Positions 6,111 through 7,211 of a DNA stretch of 7,211 nt are shown piece by piece (the stretch's first letter is position 1; every line of letters begins with the position of its first letter). The notes beneath the pieces are model-generated. The model was not told the origin of the DNA. It searched no databases and saw nothing but the letters and a program-made list of their open reading frames with translations. The translations under genes were made by a program, and so were the position numbers. Source of the stretch: Hyphomicrobiales bacterium (GTDB taxonomy: Bacteria; Pseudomonadota; Alphaproteobacteria; Rhizobiales; Aestuariivirgaceae); the NCBI GenBank assembly GCA_025362535.1, contig JANYGE010000206.1, positions 1-7,211 of the forward strand. Direction: 5' to 3'.

Positions 6111-7211
6111 TGGCTTTCGTACTGACCAATTGTCGAATCTTTGATGGTGATATTTTTCTCAATGATCATGCGGTCATGATCGCTGACGGCAAAGTGCGCT
6201 CCATTGTTAGGTCAAATGATATTGAGCTTGGTACAATCATTCATGATCTTGGTGGCGGGCTTTTGGCACCAGGCTTTATTGATGTACAAGTGAATGGCGG
6301 CGGTGGAGCTTTGTTGAATGATGGGCCATCAGTTGAAACAGTAAACACAATCGCCGCCTCGCATCGCCGACATGGGACTGTAGGCTTGTTGCCGACAGTA
6401 ATTACCGATCGGCCCGACATTTTAGCCAGTGCATTAGATGCGGTGCGCCAAGCGCGCCGTGATAATCCTGCTATTCTCGGTATTCATGTCGAAGGGCCTT
6501 TTCTTGATGTGGCTCGAAAGGGTGCGCATGATCCGGCTTACATTCGTGTCATTGCCGAAACTGATGTTCAGCAACTCGTGAAAGCCGACTGTGGGCGTGT
6601 AATGCTCACTGTTGCACCCAACAAAGTCGCATCACATTTTATTCGAGAATTAAGCCAAGCTGGTATTCTTATCAGCCTTGGGCATGCCGAAGCCACATCG
6701 AAGGAAGTGCAAGCTGCACTTGCTGCAGGTGCTACGGCTTTCACGCATCTCTTCAACGCCATGAGCCAGTTGAATGGCCGCGAGCCCGGCATGGTTGGAG
6801 CGGCCTTGTCCGATACGAAAAGTTTCGTCGGCCTCATCGCAGATGGCTTTCATGTTGCCGATATCGCCATGAAAATTGCGCTCGCAGCGACAAGCCATGA
6901 TCGCTTTATGTTGATCACTGATGCCATGTCGACTGCGGCTGGAGGGCCAACACATTTTGAATTGCAGGGGCGTCAGGTGCGAGTGATTGATAGCAAGCTT
7001 CAGTTGGACGATGGCACACTGGCTGGTTCGAATCTCACAATGGATGAAGCCGTCAGGTATTGTGTAGATAATTTGGGCATAGATCTTACCGATGCTTTGC
7101 GCATGGCTTCGCTTAACCCAGCCCACTTCTTGAAGCTCGATGGTGAACTGGGACGCATAGCAGCAGGTTACCGCGCTAGTTTTGTCCATCTTGATGATCA
7201 GTTGAATGTTT
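6110..7211 (+). CDS. nagA: N-acetylglucosamine-6-phosphate deacetylase NagA (3' end cut)
   Basis: The reading frame is open from the ATG at 6110 to the window end, giving 367 residues with no stop; compared with the 382 residues of E. coli NagA, about 15-20 are missing. It hydrolyses GlcNAc-6-P to GlcN-6-P and acetate in the cytoplasm. Amidohydrolase landmarks: LLAPGFIDVQVNGGGG (51-66), HVEGPF (126-131), KGAHDP (137-142), SLGHAEAT (189-196), FTHLFNAMS (211-219), IADGFHVAD (243-251) and LITDAMS (268-274). Expected metal ligands are E128, H192 and H213; substrate contacts include H140 and H248; D271 is the catalytic Asp. The first metal motif is Q60-V-N62 instead of HxH, as in E. coli NagA, which points to the single-metal type. 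The ATG overlaps the nagB-II stop by one base (TGATG), with only a weak upstream purine run, so coupled translation is likely. Confidence 0.95.
   Translation, partial: MAFVLTNCRIFDGDIFLNDHAVMIADGKVRSIVRSNDIELGTIIHDLGGGLLAPGFIDVQVNGGGGALLNDGPSVETVNTIAASHRRHGTVGLLPTVITDRPDILASALDAVRQARRDNPAILGIHVEGPFLDVARKGAHDPAYIRVIAETDVQQLVKADCGRVMLTVAPNKVASHFIRELSQAGILISLGHAEATSKEVQAALAAGATAFTHLFNAMSQLNGREPGMVGAALSDTKSFVGLIADGFHVADIAMKIALAATSHDRFMLITDAMSTAAGGPTHFELQGRQVRVIDSKLQLDDGTLAGSNLTMDEAVRYCVDNLGIDLTDALRMASLNPAHFLKLDGELGRIAAGYRASFVHLDDQLNV

Noticed and set aside
6650..7189. A 179-codon open frame on the minus strand
   Set aside because: It lies entirely antisense to nagA, whose reading frame carries all catalytic motifs; the antisense product shows no recognisable domain and is low in coding character.
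1..7211. Mobile elements, CRISPR arrays, tRNA or rRNA genes
   Set aside because: No transposase, integrase, spaced repeats, cloverleaf or rRNA-like stretch was seen; the window is filled by one metabolic locus.

Overview
The window holds a compact amino-sugar catabolism locus from a Gram-negative bacterium, most likely an alphaproteobacterium. The evidence for the lineage is the gene set and order: a CUT1-type sugar ABC transporter, an N-acetylmuramic acid 6-phosphate (MurNAc-6-P) etherase, a BadF/BcrAD-type sugar kinase, a HutC-class GntR regulator, a SIS-type glucosamine-6-phosphate deaminase (NagB-II) and NagA, with no PTS component. Base composition looks moderate rather than strongly GC-rich. 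I cannot name a genus.

Layout. Two divergent transcription units start from a 134-bp intergenic region (3324-3457). The leftward unit reads murQ (3323-2421), a periplasmic sugar-binding protein (2381-1125), a MalF-type permease (1060-110) and the start of a MalG-type permease that leaves the window at base 1. The rightward unit reads a sugar kinase (3458-4342), a GntR/UTRA regulator (4339-5109), nagB-II (5106-6110) and nagA (6110 to the window end, probably lacking only its last 15-20 codons). The rightward genes overlap by 4, 4 and 1 bp, so they look translationally coupled. There is no gene-free stretch longer than 134 bp.

How the genes fit together (inference from families). The ABC transporter brings in GlcNAc, MurNAc or a small cell-wall or chitin fragment. 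The kinase makes the 6-phosphate. MurQ converts MurNAc-6-P to GlcNAc-6-P and D-lactate. NagA deacetylates GlcNAc-6-P to GlcN-6-P, and NagB-II deaminates this to fructose-6-P and ammonia. The route therefore replaces the PTS uptake and NagB of enteric bacteria with ABC uptake, a cytosolic kinase and a SIS-fold deaminase. No ABC ATPase gene is present; it may lie left of the window or be shared.

Regulatory signals. Both divergent first genes carry the same 20-bp element (17 of 20 positions identical): two TGGTA units exactly 11 bp apart, facing the direction of transcription and ending 6 or 7 nt before the start codon. The element contains a -10-like TATTGT, and neither first gene has a Shine-Dalgarno sequence, which suggests leaderless or nearly leaderless transcripts with the regulator's operator built into the core promoter. 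A perfect 14-bp palindrome lies between the two elements. A strong stem-loop separates the binding-protein gene from the permease gene.
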